NCBI GenBank assembly: GCA_023412855.1
Contig: JAEZRJ010000026.1
Coordinates: forward strand, 1-60,291
From: Bacillota bacterium
Lineage (GTDB): Bacteria; Bacillota; Clostridia; Lachnospirales; Lachnospiraceae
DNA: 60,291 nucleotides
Direction of reading: 5' to 3'
Positions 1 to 8,620 of the stretch are shown here, one piece after another (position 1 is the stretch's first letter; each line of letters starts with the position of its first letter). Position numbers and translations under genes: made by a program. A model generated the notes under the pieces. It was not told the DNA's origin, searched no databases, and saw nothing but the letters and a program-made list of their open reading frames with translations.

Positions 1-141
1 TTTGTCATGCAGTTTTCAATGTTCATTGAACTTATTCCAAGTTTATTATTTATCTGAAATGCATTTCTGCAATTCATTCATAAAATATCAATTTAGGACT
101 TGACTTTTAATAGTTAGTCTTTCTGTATTTTCGTTATTTTT

Positions 142-891
142 TTACCCCAGAATTTCTTTAAATGCGGTCAGATCCATAAAATATGGAACTACCATGCGAT
201 TCAAAAGAAGAGGATCTGTCTCTTTGGTGTTTGGCCCATTGTTTGTAGTAAAGGCCAGGAGAAAGCCCTTTGACTTAAGTAGCGAAACGTTGCGATCTGC
301 GAACAAACCGAAGGGATAGGCAAAGGTATCCTTTGCATTGACTATGGGCTGAGTGTTACAGCGATCCAAATCTTCGGAGAATTCCAAATCGTCAGCCTCC
401 ATCATCCTGCTGACTGCGGCGCTTGACCTCGTATGGAATAAATCGGTATGGTTAGCGTATTCAAAGACATCTGCCATCCCTTCCAGCTCATGCTGCGTCA
501 GGCAAACGGATCTCTCCGGCATAAAGGCTGTCTTTTTGCTGTTTAGCCAGCCTGAGACTACAAAGGCAACCCCATGAAACCCATATTTTTTCAAGAGAGG
601 GTAAGCGTAACGGGCGATGGACTGATAGCAGTCATCGAAGGTCAATAATACGGACTTATCCGGTAACTTTGCTTTATCATAATAGTAATTTCTAACTTCC
701 TCAAGCGTTAAGGTATGATAGTTGTTTTCATGCAGATATTTCATTTGCATCGTGAAGCTTTCCAAAGTGATGAATAGCGGGGCGGGCAAATTGTCTTCAT
801 AATCCTGCCTTACTTCGATGGGATGCGCCTGCTCGGGAGAGAACATAGTTCCTTCGCGAATTTCATGATATACAAGAGCAGTAAATGACAT
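142..891 (-). CDS. Polysaccharide deacetylase family protein (NodB homology)
   Basis: This is a predicted metal-dependent carbohydrate deacetylase of about 249 residues. It carries the NodB-type motifs in order: LLTFDDCYQS (the TFDD metal-binding motif), NHTDLFHT (the H-(S/T)-x-x-x-H metal site) and FAYPFG. The likely target is an acetylated surface or cell-wall sugar, but no signal peptide or membrane segment is evident, so the location is unclear. The start is ATG at 891, because GGAG (904-901) lies nine bases upstream; a TTG at 906 is in frame but would lie over that site. The gene stands alone, transcribed away from its neighbours. Family is well supported; substrate is unknown. Confidence 0.85.
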   Translation of the reverse strand: MSFTALVYHEIREGTMFSPEQAHPIEVRQDYEDNLPAPLFITLESFTMQMKYLHENNYHTLTLEEVRNYYYDKAKLPDKSVLLTFDDCYQSIARYAYPLLKKYGFHGVAFVVSGWLNSKKTAFMPERSVCLTQHELEGMADVFEYANHTDLFHTRSSAAVSRMMEADDLEFSEDLDRCNTQPIVNAKDTFAYPFGLFADRNVSLLKSKGFLLAFTTNNGPNTKETDPLLLNRMVVPYFMDLTAFKEILG

Positions 892-1281
892 TGTAGTATA
901 CTCCAATCCGGATTTTAATTTGTGAAAGCTTAAAACTAATCATAGAGTATAGCATAGAGAAAAATAAAATGATAGATTAAAATTTACTGATTAGGAGAAA
1001 CGATTAGGAGAAATGAGGTTGCTGTAAAGCCGGAGACTGAATAGTAACGAATCGGTATAAATTATTTAAACATGAGTGCGCAAGGGTTTGAAGTATATTT
1101 AGAAAAAATAAATTTATGATGATAAATAGTGATAATTTGAAATTGACAAATAAAAGGGAAAGTTTTATAATTTGAGTTAGTTAAGACTAACTAAAATTGG
1201 TTTAAGCAACTATGCAATGTACTGTTCTTTTAAGATATAGGGAAGCAATAGATTATAAATATAATTTAATGAGGTGAAATT
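892..1281. other. Intergenic region holding the methyltransferase promoter
   Basis: These 390 bases lie between two divergently transcribed genes. The part nearest the deacetylase shows only its ribosome site. A short motif GACTGAATAGTAAC at 1035-1048 recurs elsewhere in the window (17360-17373 reversed, 28274-28287 as a variant, 47466-47479). The right-hand part holds a consensus promoter and a palindrome, listed separately. Confidence 0.5.
1143..1192 (+). promoter_or_regulatory. Promoter and overlapping palindromic operator of the methyltransferase gene
   Basis: TTGACA (1143-1148) and TATAAT (1166-1171) are separated by exactly 17 bases. A perfect palindrome with 7-bp arms, AGTTAGT-TAAG-ACTAACT (1175-1192), sits at the expected transcription start, so a repressor there would block the promoter. 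The sequence loosely recalls DtxR-type boxes, but the regulator is not identified. Confidence 0.75.
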
Positions 1282-2076
1282 ATGAAAGACAATGAAAAAA
1301 AAGCAAATTATGGTAATTGGGTGCCGGACAATCTGATGCGGAAAATGTGGACGGCAGCAGGCGTGGTGTTCCTGCTGTGGATTATAAATTGGATTTTCTT
1401 AGGAAACATGATATTTGCGGTAATTTTTGGATTCTTTTTCCTGCTTATGCTGGCAGTAAGTTTTTATATGCAGAGATGCAAAGCCATTTTTGCTTTTGAA
1501 AAAGGCGGGCTTATGGGAGAAATACACGAATATCTTGTAAACCATCTTCCATATAAAGGGGATGGAACTCTTCTTGATATCGGATGCGGTGCAGGCGCTT
1601 TAACGATACGTTGCGCAAAGCGTTTCCCGGAAGCCAGGCTTCAAGGAGTGGATTATTGGGGAAAGGAATGGAACTATGCGAAAGAACAGTGCGAAAATAA
1701 TGCAGTTGCGGAAGGCGTTTCTGATAGAGTGCGTTTCGAGAAGGGAGACGCGGCGGATTTACAATATCCGACGGAAAGTTTCGATGCGGCAGTCAGTAAT
1801 TTCGTGTTCCACGAGGTAAAGACACAGCCTGATAAACGCCTTGTAGTGAAAGAGGCGCTTCGGATCGTAAAAAAGGGAGGGGCCTTTGCATTCCAGGACC
1901 TCTTTGGTATGGAAGCTCTTTATGGAGACATGGAGGCGTTTGTAGAGGAACTGAAGTCAGAAGGAATCCGGGAGATTCATTATATCGCCGATATAGAGAG
2001 GCTTGACTTTGTACCTAAGTTCGTGCAGGCGCCGTGGATGCTGAAGGGTGTAGGAATCATATATGGAATCAAATAA
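1282..2076 (+). CDS. Membrane-anchored class I SAM-dependent methyltransferase
   Basis: This 264-residue protein has two predicted membrane helices near the N terminus (about residues 23-40 and 42-62), followed by a Rossmann methyltransferase domain. The glycine-rich SAM motif LDIGCGAGALT lies near residues 98-108, and the acidic motif GVDYWG and DAAVSNFVFHEV follow in the usual order. The substrate cannot be read from the sequence. Start is ATG with GAGGTG upstream. It has its own consensus promoter with an overlapping palindrome (1143-1192), so it is probably a single, repressor-controlled gene. Its 3' end converges with the GNAT gene on the other strand. Confidence 0.8.
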   Translation: MKDNEKKANYGNWVPDNLMRKMWTAAGVVFLLWIINWIFLGNMIFAVIFGFFFLLMLAVSFYMQRCKAIFAFEKGGLMGEIHEYLVNHLPYKGDGTLLDIGCGAGALTIRCAKRFPEARLQGVDYWGKEWNYAKEQCENNAVAEGVSDRVRFEKGDAADLQYPTESFDAAVSNFVFHEVKTQPDKRLVVKEALRIVKKGGAFAFQDLFGMEALYGDMEAFVEELKSEGIREIHYIADIERLDFVPKFVQAPWMLKGVGIIYGIK

Positions 2077-2089
2077 GGGGATAAGAAAG

Positions 2090-2575
2090 TTATATGATGT
2101 CATACTCGAATTCAATTTCATGCCGTAGGGGAATATCATTTTCTCCAATAAATGGAATTTCTGGTTTCAGTTCTCTGGAAATATCCAAAGCATTATGGTA
2201 TAACCGCACCATGTCGAAGCCGCGTTTTTGATAAAACCTCAGTGCATTAATATTGTCATTTGTTGTGATAGCAATAATTTTACTGCATTGGTTTTCTTTT
2301 GCTATTGAACTGATTCTTTTTATCAGTTCAATAGCGATTCCCCGGCCTTCACGCAAACTATCCAAAGAAGTTATTTCACAAATATTGCCGTTTATTACAT
2401 AAGTTAATAAAGCAATGATTTCTGTATCCTCATAGACTGCAATCCCGTCAACTCGTGTCATATCAATCATATTCCCGCGTATGATCATCTCGGTGGTTAG
2501 CCAGTGACTTGAAATAAATGAATTGATATCTGAACGATTTTCCTCATTTATAAAAACATATTTTATACATTTCAT
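2090..2575 (-). CDS. GNAT family N-acetyltransferase
   Basis: A 161-residue GNAT protein. The acetyl-CoA binding region is visible as SLREGRGIAIELIKRI followed by AITTNDNINALRFYQKRGF, the classical motif A/B arrangement. The acceptor is unknown. The start is ATG at 2575, chosen because GGAGG lies seven bases upstream; upstream in-frame codons run into the preceding gene. The preceding GNAT reading frame ends at 2577, two bases before this start, so the two were probably co-transcribed and translationally coupled. Confidence 0.78.
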   Translation of the reverse strand: MKCIKYVFINEENRSDINSFISSHWLTTEMIIRGNMIDMTRVDGIAVYEDTEIIALLTYVINGNICEITSLDSLREGRGIAIELIKRISSIAKENQCSKIIAITTNDNINALRFYQKRGFDMVRLYHNALDISRELKPEIPFIGENDIPLRHEIEFEYDII

Positions 2576-2576
2576 C

Positions 2577-3066
2577 TTAAAACCTCCGTTCCCATTGCCA
2601 AATTTCGTTCCAAGCCTTTGTCTCAAAGCCCAAATCCCAGTAGAATTGCTGGTCGCCGCCAATCATGCCTTTACAGGAAGAGTATTTCTTAATGACCCGA
2701 TTAGCCAATTCATATATCAATGCCCTTCCGATTCCCTGTCGTCTGCACCACCATACGACTCCTAAAGGCTCAAGCTCACAGTACTGCAAGGCTTCGTTGT
2801 ACCATACAATAGCGAGCCCCAGTGGTTTTCCTTCTAAGTCAAGTGCGGCCAAAGGCTTTGTTGTTTGCCCACGCTGAGTGGACCCCTCTGTCAAATTGAA
2901 GCTGATTGAATAAATAGGCTGGAAAGCCCATGGCATAGCTATTAAATATCAGCGTTTCCATTTGGTCAAAATATTCGTCAGTATAATATGCAAATTTGTA
3001 TTTTATATGAATTTCCACCGTATTCTGTAAGTAAAATTGAAAATTTTGTTTGTAAAATTTTACCAC
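2577..3066 (-). pseudogene. GNAT family acetyltransferase, apparently frameshifted
   Basis: Two overlapping frames together make one GNAT-like protein. The upstream frame (3066 down to 2839) reads through YAMGFPAYLF, FDRGVHSAW and NNKAFGRT and then stops. The downstream frame (to 2577) supplies LDLEGKPLGLAIVWYNE, the acetyl-CoA motif RRQGIGRALIYEL and YWDLGFE. The join lies around 2840-2870. Neither half is a full GNAT fold, so a one-base indel or a sequencing error is the simplest reading. If translated, only the C-terminal 119-residue piece has a complete cofactor motif. Confidence 0.55.
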
Positions 3067-3223
3067 TGTTATTGCTCTCTGGTCAACCGATCCTATCAGG
3101 AACCAACTCTGTTAGGCACATTGACAGGTTTACAAAATATAAAGAGCATATATAAAACATTTTAAAGGACTGCGAAGGGAATGGCATGTGTACAATCAAA
3201 AATCATAAAAGTGTAAAAAATGA

Positions 3224-3276
3224 TTGCTTTTTAATATAATTCATGATATTTTAGCATTAGACCGACCGTCGGTCTA
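3224..3276 (+). promoter_or_regulatory. TetR promoter with perfect palindromic operator
   Basis: TTGCTT (3224-3229) and TATTTT (3247-3252) are 17 bases apart. The 19-bp palindrome TAGACCGACCGTCGGTCTA (3258-3276), perfect around a central C, lies at the expected start of transcription. This GACCGACNGTCGGTC type is a familiar TetR-family operator, so the adjacent TetR most likely represses itself and the efflux genes downstream. Confidence 0.85.
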
Positions 3277-3301
3277 GTAGGGCATAAAAGGAGAGTCACA
3301 T

Positions 3302-3928
3302 ATGAGAACTATAAAAGAGCACAACGAAAGACAGAACGAAATACTGGATACCGCACAAAAGCTCTTCGCAGAAAAAGGGTATGGAAAATGTACGGTAAAT
3401 GACATTTTAAATGAAATAGGCATAGCAAAAGGAACATTTTATCATTATTTCAAGTCAAAGGAGGAGGTACTGGACGCTATTATAGACCGCGGGGCGAGGC
3501 AGATACTTGAGAGAGCGCAGGAAGCGGCTGCTAATCCAAGCTTTTCCACGGAGGAGAAGTTGTATCATGTTTTTATGGCGATACGGATGGAAGAGGAATC
3601 CGATAGGATGCTGATCGAGGAGATGCATCGTATGGAAAACGCGCTGATGCACCAGAAATCCCTAACCTCAGTGGTTACGCTGACAGTGCCGGTTCTTGCA
3701 GAGGTGATAGAGGAAGGAAATAGAAGCGGAGTTTTTCACTGTGATTATCCCGAGGAATATATGCAGATTTTTATGGCGTCGGCTGTGACACTTTTGGACG
3801 ATGGTATTTTTGCGTTTTCGCAGGAACAACAAAAAGGTATTTTCAGGGCGTTGATTTTTACACTTGGGAAGATGCTGGGAGTTGACGAGAAAGCGCTGTG
3901 GCAAAAGGCAGCAGAGAATTGGATGTAA
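3302..3928 (+). CDS. TetR family transcriptional regulator
   Basis: A 208-residue regulator with an N-terminal helix-turn-helix: ILDTAQKLFAEKGYGKCTVNDI and GIAKGTFYHYFKSKEE (about residues 14-57) match the TetR DNA-binding domain, and the remainder is the all-helical ligand and dimer domain. The start ATG has AAGGAGAG upstream. The palindrome at 3258-3276 is its probable operator. It heads a same-strand run of MFS exporter, FtsX-type permease and ATPase with short gaps or overlaps, so it very likely controls this efflux cassette in response to a toxic ligand. The ligand is not known. Confidence 0.9.
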   Translation: MRTIKEHNERQNEILDTAQKLFAEKGYGKCTVNDILNEIGIAKGTFYHYFKSKEEVLDAIIDRGARQILERAQEAAANPSFSTEEKLYHVFMAIRMEEESDRMLIEEMHRMENALMHQKSLTSVVTLTVPVLAEVIEEGNRSGVFHCDYPEEYMQIFMASAVTLLDDGIFAFSQEQQKGIFRALIFTLGKMLGVDEKALWQKAAENWM

Positions 3929-3967
3929 GAACGTTTACGGGTTAATAGGAAAGGAATGATTAGTAAG

Positions 3968-5263
3968 ATGAAAAAATTCAGCATCATATGGGCCGGAGAA
4001 CTGGTTTCCAACATTGGAAGCGGTATGACCGCTTTTGCCCTATCCGTTTATGTGTACCGGTTAACAGAAAGCGTAAGCCTCGTTTCTCTGGTAACTCTGT
4101 TGGCCTATCTGCCGACTATTTTATTAAGCCCTGTCGGAGGCGTTTTGGCAGATCGTTATGACAGAAGACTTTTGATGATTTTAGGGGATATGTGTTCCGG
4201 ACTGGGACTGCTTTACATACTCATATCCATTCAAAGCGGGAGTAAGAGCATTGTGCCGATTTTAGTCGGGGTGACTGTGAATGCAGTATTCGTTGCCCTC
4301 TTGGAGCCGTCTTATAAGGCTACGGTCACGGATCTGCTGACGGAGGAGGAATATGCCAAGGCCAGCGGCATGGTGCAGATAGCAGGGAATGCCAGATACC
4401 TGATTTCTCCTGCGCTTGCGGGAATCCTTCTTGGCTTTGCCGATATCAGGCTGATTCTGCTGATCGACATCGGAACTTTTTTCCTGACAGTATTTACGGT
4501 GGCGGCGGTGCGAAAGACTCTAAGAAAGCCGTTAACCGGAGAAAAAACGAAAGATATGGTAAGAGAGCTGAAGGAAGGATTCCTGCTAATTGTCCAAAAC
4601 GGAGGTATACTGGCACTTGTGGCGATTATGGCCCTTATTTGTTTCTTTGTAGGCTTCATACAGATATTGACTCCGCCCATGCTTCTGGCGATCAGCGATG
4701 CGAAGACGGTAGGAGTTCTGGCATCCGCAAGTGCGATGGGACTGTTGATAAGCAGTGTGATCATCGGCGTATTTGGAATTCAGAAGAGGCAGGCGGATGT
4801 ATTATTTCTATCGGCAGCAGCAAGCGGAGTTTTTATGACTCTTACCGGAGTAAGTATCCACTTGATTTTTGTGGGTACTGCGTTATTTCTCTTCTTTTTT
4901 TCCATTCCTTTTATTAATACATGTGCGGATGTGCTTCTCCGTGTCAGCATACCGGATGAGCTTCAGGGAAGGGTATGGGGGATGGTAAGTTTACTGACTC
5001 AGGCGGGAACGGTGATTGCCTATGCCGTATGCGGTGTGCTTGCCGACCGGGTATTCGAGCCGATGTTCGAGGAAGAAGGGCTGCTGTCAAATAGCATAGG
5101 AAAAATCATTGGGACCGGGCAGGGCAGAGGGATCGGATTCCTGCTGGTACTGTCAGGGGCGGGAATGGTGTTCGCGGCGGTAACGGCGGGCAGGAGCAGG
5201 AAGCTTCGTACAATCAGAACCGGTGGAGGTAGTGCTTATGTATCTGAAAATATTAAAGAATGA
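3968..5263 (+). CDS. MFS transporter, drug-efflux type
   Basis: A twelve-helix major facilitator protein of about 431 residues. The N-terminal half begins IIWAGELVSNIGSGMTAFAL, and the loop 2-3 motif is GGVLADRYDRR, as in the EntS/NreB-like branch of exporters. Its place behind TetR argues for export of a toxic compound. Two starts are possible: ATG 3956 or ATG 3968; AGGAAAGG at 3947-3954 suits 3968 somewhat better. The 3' end overlaps the permease start by 26 bases, showing translational coupling. Confidence 0.85.
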   Translation: MKKFSIIWAGELVSNIGSGMTAFALSVYVYRLTESVSLVSLVTLLAYLPTILLSPVGGVLADRYDRRLLMILGDMCSGLGLLYILISIQSGSKSIVPILVGVTVNAVFVALLEPSYKATVTDLLTEEEYAKASGMVQIAGNARYLISPALAGILLGFADIRLILLIDIGTFFLTVFTVAAVRKTLRKPLTGEKTKDMVRELKEGFLLIVQNGGILALVAIMALICFFVGFIQILTPPMLLAISDAKTVGVLASASAMGLLISSVIIGVFGIQKRQADVLFLSAAASGVFMTLTGVSIHLIFVGTALFLFFFSIPFINTCADVLLRVSIPDELQGRVWGMVSLLTQAGTVIAYAVCGVLADRVFEPMFEEEGLLSNSIGKIIGTGQGRGIGFLLVLSGAGMVFAAVTAGRSRKLRTIRTGGGSAYVSENIKE

Positions 5264-7583
5264 TTGGAAGAAAAATCCGGGAAGCAATCTGTCCATGCTT
5301 TTCTTTATGGCATTATCCGGTGCGGTAACAGCGGCATCGGTCCTGATGCTGGTACAGCTTCTTTCGTCGATTTCTTCGCTGTATGAAAGAGCGCAGCCGC
5401 CTCATTTTTTACAGCTTCATAAGGGAGAAATCGTACAGGACGAAATCGATGCCTTCAACGAAGACTATCCGGGTATTACATACTGGCAGACTGTTCCTAT
5501 GATAAATGTAGAAGGAGCCGATATTTTTGAAAAGGGGGAGAAGAACTTTTCTTTGGAGGACTGCCGGTTGGATATCGGGCTTGTCAGGCAGAATGAAAGC
5601 CATGATTTGCTGTTGGATGAGAACAGAAATAAAGTGCAGCTGTCGGATGGTGAAATGGGTATTCCCGTCATTTTAGCAGACCAGTATTCCTTCGAGTTGG
5701 GAGATAAAATTACGGTTCGCTTCGGAGAGCAGGAAAAGGAATTTACAGCGGCGGCATTTATCCGCGATGCACAGATGAATTCCACCATGTGTTCTTCCAC
5801 CAGATTTCTCGTAAGCGACAGGGATTTTGAAGAACTCTTTAAAAACGCCCGGGAAACAGAATATATCATAGAAGCATGGTTTAAGGATACCTCGGCTTTG
5901 CCGGCCTACCAGACAGCCTACGAGCAGGCGCGCCTTCCACAGAGCGGGCAGGCAGTAACCTACTCCATAATTTTCCTTCTGAGCGCGATTACGGATATTA
6001 TGACGGCAATGGTCTTTCTGCTGATTGGCATTTTTCTGATCGGCATTGCCCTTTTATGCATGAAATATACGATGATGGCAGCATTTGAAGAGGAACTGAC
6101 AGAAATAGGAACGATGAAAGCGCTGGGGATTCCATTTACCGCTATAAGAGGATTATATCTTGGTAAAATGAGGATTCTGATGTCAGTGGGCATTTTTATC
6201 GGGTATGTAATGGCTGTTTTGGGGGCGGGGTTTTTCACTTCTCATATGAGCAGAACCTTCGGAAGCCAGCCGGTATCCGGTATGGCGCTTCTTTTTTCAC
6301 TGGCGGCCTGTGTACTGGTATATTTTCTTTTTGAGCAGTATTGTAAAAGAATATTGAAGAAACTAAAGGCGGTAACGATTCTGGACGCATTGGTAACACA
6401 GAAGGGCTTTAAGCGGGAGAGAAAAGTTCGGGATAAGCTGCACCGCACAAAGCAGATGCCCGTTAATTTAAGCGTAGGACTCCATATGCTGCGGCAGAGT
6501 CTTTCGGAATATACGGTGGTTTTCCTCATTATGGGCATGACTGTTTTTTTTGTCCTGCTGCCACAGAATCTGGTAAGCACCATGAACGCGAAGGAATTCA
6601 TTACGTATATGGGAAGCAGCGTGCATGATGCCATGATAGAGGTAGAGCAGGGAGAAGGCGTGACAGAAAGATGGATTAGAATGACAGAAGTACTGCGGCA
6701 GGAAAAGGGTATTTCCTTCTTCAGTACGCGCAGAGTGAGAATAAAAGCCTTGGATAACGAAGGAAGTTTCCAGAATTTGCATGTGGATGTTGGAGCGGGC
6801 AGCGGTGACGGCCTTGCTTATCTGGAAGGGGAAGCTCCCGGAGAACAGGATGAAATCGCACTTTCTCTTCTGCTCTCGGAACAGCTCGGAGCGAGAGCAG
6901 GAGATACACTCACGTTCTTAACCGAAAATGGCAGGGAAATATTTGCGGTGTGCGGCGTCTATCAGGATGTGACCAGCGGAGGAATAACTGCAAAGGCAAT
7001 CTTCGATTTTCCGGAGGAGGAAACGGAGCAGTACACGATATATATAGATATCGAGCAGGGACTCGATAAAGAGGCTCTGGTTTCAAAATGGAGGGAACAG
7101 GCGGGCAGAGGATATTCGGTAGAATTCATGGAAACCTTCGTACAGCAGACCCTTGGCGGTGTGGCGAATCAGATAAGAAATGCTTCGTTTATGGCCCTTA
7201 GCATTGGTATTTTGCTGATAACATTAATTATTCTTCTGTTCATGAAGCTTCGCCTCGCGGGAGAGGCTTCTCAGATCGCATACAAAAAAGCGTTTGGAAT
7301 ACCGTTACGGGATGTGCGCTGGCAGGAGTTATATCCGGTGTATTTTGCAGCTTTTGGAGGGACTCTCACTGGGATGACAGCCGCGAATATGTTCGGAGAT
7401 TCTCTGGCAGGTTTATGTCTGTCCTTTCTTGGCATAGGGATAAAAAGTATTCATTTTACTTTGAATCCGCAGACTGCGTGGCTGATTACTCCTCTGCTTT
7501 TGTTTCTTACGGCTGTTGCGGCAGCGGGAGTGGGAGCAGGCAGGATAAGAAGAGTGGAAGCTGTGGAATATATGAACGAGTGA
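5238..7583 (+). CDS. ABC transporter permease, FtsX/MacB type with two FtsX domains
   Basis: A 781-residue membrane protein. An N-terminal helix (about 20-42) precedes a large extracellular domain. Three helices follow (about 240-380), then a second helix and extracellular domain (about 425-650), and three C-terminal helices. This is the layout of Gram-positive FtsX-family exporters of peptides or lipids. The start is ATG 5238, with GGAGG (5225-5229) upstream; an in-frame GTG at 5223 lies over that ribosome site. It works with the ATPase 25 bases downstream. Cargo is unknown; antimicrobial peptides or lipids are the usual candidates. Confidence 0.85.
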   Translation: MYLKILKNDWKKNPGSNLSMLFFMALSGAVTAASVLMLVQLLSSISSLYERAQPPHFLQLHKGEIVQDEIDAFNEDYPGITYWQTVPMINVEGADIFEKGEKNFSLEDCRLDIGLVRQNESHDLLLDENRNKVQLSDGEMGIPVILADQYSFELGDKITVRFGEQEKEFTAAAFIRDAQMNSTMCSSTRFLVSDRDFEELFKNARETEYIIEAWFKDTSALPAYQTAYEQARLPQSGQAVTYSIIFLLSAITDIMTAMVFLLIGIFLIGIALLCMKYTMMAAFEEELTEIGTMKALGIPFTAIRGLYLGKMRILMSVGIFIGYVMAVLGAGFFTSHMSRTFGSQPVSGMALLFSLAACVLVYFLFEQYCKRILKKLKAVTILDALVTQKGFKRERKVRDKLHRTKQMPVNLSVGLHMLRQSLSEYTVVFLIMGMTVFFVLLPQNLVSTMNAKEFITYMGSSVHDAMIEVEQGEGVTERWIRMTEVLRQEKGISFFSTRRVRIKALDNEGSFQNLHVDVGAGSGDGLAYLEGEAPGEQDEIALSLLLSEQLGARAGDTLTFLTENGREIFAVCGVYQDVTSGGITAKAIFDFPEEETEQYTIYIDIEQGLDKEALVSKWREQAGRGYSVEFMETFVQQTLGGVANQIRNASFMALSIGILLITLIILLFMKLRLAGEASQIAYKKAFGIPLRDVRWQELYPVYFAAFGGTLTGMTAANMFGDSLAGLCLSFLGIGIKSIHFTLNPQTAWLITPLLLFLTAVAAAGVGAGRIRRVEAVEYMNE

Positions 7584-7608
7584 GTGAAGAAGAAAGAGGA
7601 TAAAGCAA

Positions 7609-8343
7609 ATGAAAACAATTGTGGAAGCAAGAAATTTATCGAAAGAATTTCAAGGAACAACAGTACTGCGAAATGTGAATCTGACCGTCAGAAAAGGAGA
7701 ATTTATTGCGATAATGGGTCAATCAGGATGCGGAAAATCCACACTTCTTTATAATCTAAGCGGCATGGACCGCCCTACGTCAGGGACAGTTTTCTTCGAC
7801 GGGCAGGAGCTTAAGGAATTACCGGAGCCGCAAATGAGCAGCATTCGCTTGAAGAAGATGGGATTTGTCTTTCAAAAGGCCAATCTGTTAAGGTCTTTGT
7901 CAGTTATGGATAATATTGTATTTCCAGCTTATCAGGCAGAGATATTCCAAAGGGGGGAAATCAATGAGAATGCCAGACGGTGGATGGAGAAGACGGGAAT
8001 TCTCTCCTCGGCGAAGCAGGATGTGAGGAAAATATCGGGAGGGCAGCAGCAGCGCGCTTCTATATGCAGAGCGCTTATGAACAGTCCGCAGATATTATTT
8101 GCCGATGAGCCTACGGGTGCGTTGAATTCCTCAGCTACCGGAGAAATCATGGATATTTTCAACCGGATCAATGCGGAGGGAACGGCTATTCTGATGGTAA
8201 CTCATGACGGGAAGGTGGCGGCCAGAGCCGAACGGATCATTTATCTGGAAGATGGAGCTATCAAAGAAGAACTGATTCTGGGAAAATACGACGAAGCAAG
8301 AAGGGAAGAAAGGGAAAAACGTGCGGCTGTCTTTATGAGGTAA
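7609..8343 (+). CDS. ABC transporter ATP-binding protein (MacB/LolD type)
   Basis: A 244-residue ATPase. Walker A is GQSGCGKST, the Q-loop region is FVFQKANL, the signature is SGGQQQRAS, Walker B is ILFADEP, and the switch histidine is in MVTHD. It is the energising subunit for the FtsX-type permease just upstream. This is the last gene of the TetR-MFS-ABC cassette: 16 bases after its stop a separate promoter begins, which serves the purH riboswitch. Confidence 0.92.
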   Translation: MKTIVEARNLSKEFQGTTVLRNVNLTVRKGEFIAIMGQSGCGKSTLLYNLSGMDRPTSGTVFFDGQELKELPEPQMSSIRLKKMGFVFQKANLLRSLSVMDNIVFPAYQAEIFQRGEINENARRWMEKTGILSSAKQDVRKISGGQQQRASICRALMNSPQILFADEPTGALNSSATGEIMDIFNRINAEGTAILMVTHDGKVAARAERIIYLEDGAIKEELILGKYDEARREEREKRAAVFMR

Positions 8344-8359
8344 AGGTTAAAGGGAGATA

Positions 8360-8388
8360 TTGACAAAAGTGGTTTTGTGTAATAATGT
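8360..8388 (+). promoter_or_regulatory. Promoter of the ZTP riboswitch-purH unit
   Basis: TTGACA (8360-8365) and TAATGT (8383-8388) are 17 bases apart. Transcription would start just before the riboswitch aptamer. Confidence 0.7.
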
Positions 8389-8391
8389 TAG

Positions 8392-8463
8392 ATTATCATA
8401 CAACTGACGGAAGTGGAATTAACCACATGAAGTATGACAATGATGTGCCGACCGTCTGGGCGA
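8392..8463 (+). ncRNA. ZTP (pfl) riboswitch
   Basis: The block AACTGACGGAAGTGGAATTA, then ACCACATGAAGTATGACAA, then GCCGACCGTCTGGGC is the hallmark of the pfl/ZTP aptamer and closely matches the known Fusobacterium example. The ligand is ZTP/ZMP (AICAR phosphate), a signal of 10-formyl-tetrahydrofolate shortage. That fits the downstream gene, which uses ZMP and 10-formyl-THF. The conserved GCCGACCGTCTGGGC is also the 5' arm of the terminator, so ligand binding should favour read-through. Confidence 0.93.
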
Positions 8464-8489
8464 GTGCCCGGACTGACGGCACTTTTTTT
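8445..8489 (+). terminator. Riboswitch-controlled intrinsic terminator
   Basis: GTGCCG at 8445-8450 pairs with CGGCAC at 8477-8482, extended inward by GTCTGGGC/GCCCGGAC, and is followed by seven T. The 5' arm is shared with the ZTP aptamer, the usual expression platform for this riboswitch class. Confidence 0.9.
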
Positions 8490-8497
8490 GTGTAATA

Positions 8498-8604
8498 TAG
8501 GAAAGCGCTCCTGTTGCACAAAAATAGATGCACAGCAAAGCGCACGGAACAAAAGCTGTGTTGCCAAAGTGCTTGGCTGCGAGAGTAGGCGAAGCACACT
8601 TTTG
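8498..8604 (+). repeat. Post-terminator repeat family, copy 1
   Basis: About 107 bp starting TAGGAAAG and containing the core CGGAACAAAAGCTGTG-TTGCCAAAG and GGCGAAGCACACTTTTG. Related copies lie at 14142, 17196, 38473 and 44562. This copy separates the riboswitch terminator from purH, and its right end abuts the purH ribosome site. Confidence 0.8.
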
Positions 8605-8620
8605 ATTGGAGGATGTTCCT

